A DNA stretch of 64,000 nt. Origin: Macrocystis pyrifera (lineage: Eukaryota; Sar; Phaeophyceae; Laminariales; Laminariaceae). The stretch lies in the NCBI GenBank assembly GCA_031763025.1, contig JASSKH010000031.1:2790001-2854000 (forward strand), read 5' to 3'. The first letter of the stretch is position 1, and each line of letters starts with the position of its first letter. Below are positions 63,822-64,000 of the stretch, piece after piece. The notes beneath the pieces were generated by a model that was given only the letters and a program-made list of their open reading frames with translations, was not told the origin of the DNA and did not search any database. Made by a program: the position numbers and the translations under genes.

Positions 63822-64000
63822 TTAACCACGCAAGATGACACAGCCACCCCCTGGGTGGTACGACATAAAGCTTGGAGGGCAGGCACCGTATCTACGCCCT
63901 AAGTAACGCAATGGTTTAGGGGGCTTTGGAAAACACCTCCTCGAGGCATTTCCATGCACAGGCGCGTCGTCGCGCGGCGTTTTTTTGGTGCTCTACGTGT

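Overview
This is a window from an intron-rich eukaryotic nuclear genome, most likely a photosynthetic stramenopile and plausibly a brown alga. That placement rests on general character (long GT-AG introns, GC-rich exons, CAG/CTG microsatellites, a Pro-Thr-rich linker on a secreted protein, a ciliary gene), not on a marker gene. About 95% of the window is intron or intergenic DNA packed with simple repeats and short non-autonomous elements. I see no rRNA, CRISPR array, operon or intact autonomous transposon.

Three spliced genes can be reconstructed by joining exons whose phases agree. (1) On the + strand, 2860-25483: twelve exons forming the C-terminal two thirds of a TTC27-like TPR protein; its N-terminus lies upstream of the window. 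(2) On the - strand, 52152 down to about 35083: seven exons of a secreted or membrane-anchored Spherulin-4-like protein with an N-terminal polyQ tract, a hydrophobic segment and a Pro-Thr linker; its first intron is 9.5 kb and its 3' end is unresolved. (3) On the + strand, 57286 to beyond 63300: four exons of TMEM231, a ciliary transition-zone membrane protein, continuing past the window. Genes 1 and 2 converge; genes 2 and 3 diverge. The three functions are unrelated, so the genes do not appear to work together.

The repeats are the most unusual content. Family A is a MITE of about 105 bp with 27-bp inverted termini starting TTACGGGGG and a TA target duplication. There are about 39 copies, and in three cases one copy sits inside another at a TA. 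Family B is a composite repeat of up to about 500 bp capped by a long G tract (C tract on the other strand). Where a copy lies next to an exon, the G/C cap faces the exon: C-tail toward acceptors, G-cap after donors. Family C is a foldback element carrying GCAGTC and GGGACAAAC arms. There are also several satellites, a large hairpin at 15039-15325, an array of palindromic TATCAC sites, and decayed partial copies of exon ends inside the introns of genes 1 and 2.

Layout: 1-2859 has no recognisable gene; 2860-25483 TTC27; 25484-35082 repeats between the converging genes; 35083-52152 Spherulin-4-like gene; 52153-57285 divergent intergenic region with a CRE/G-box cluster and a satellite; 57286-64000 TMEM231.
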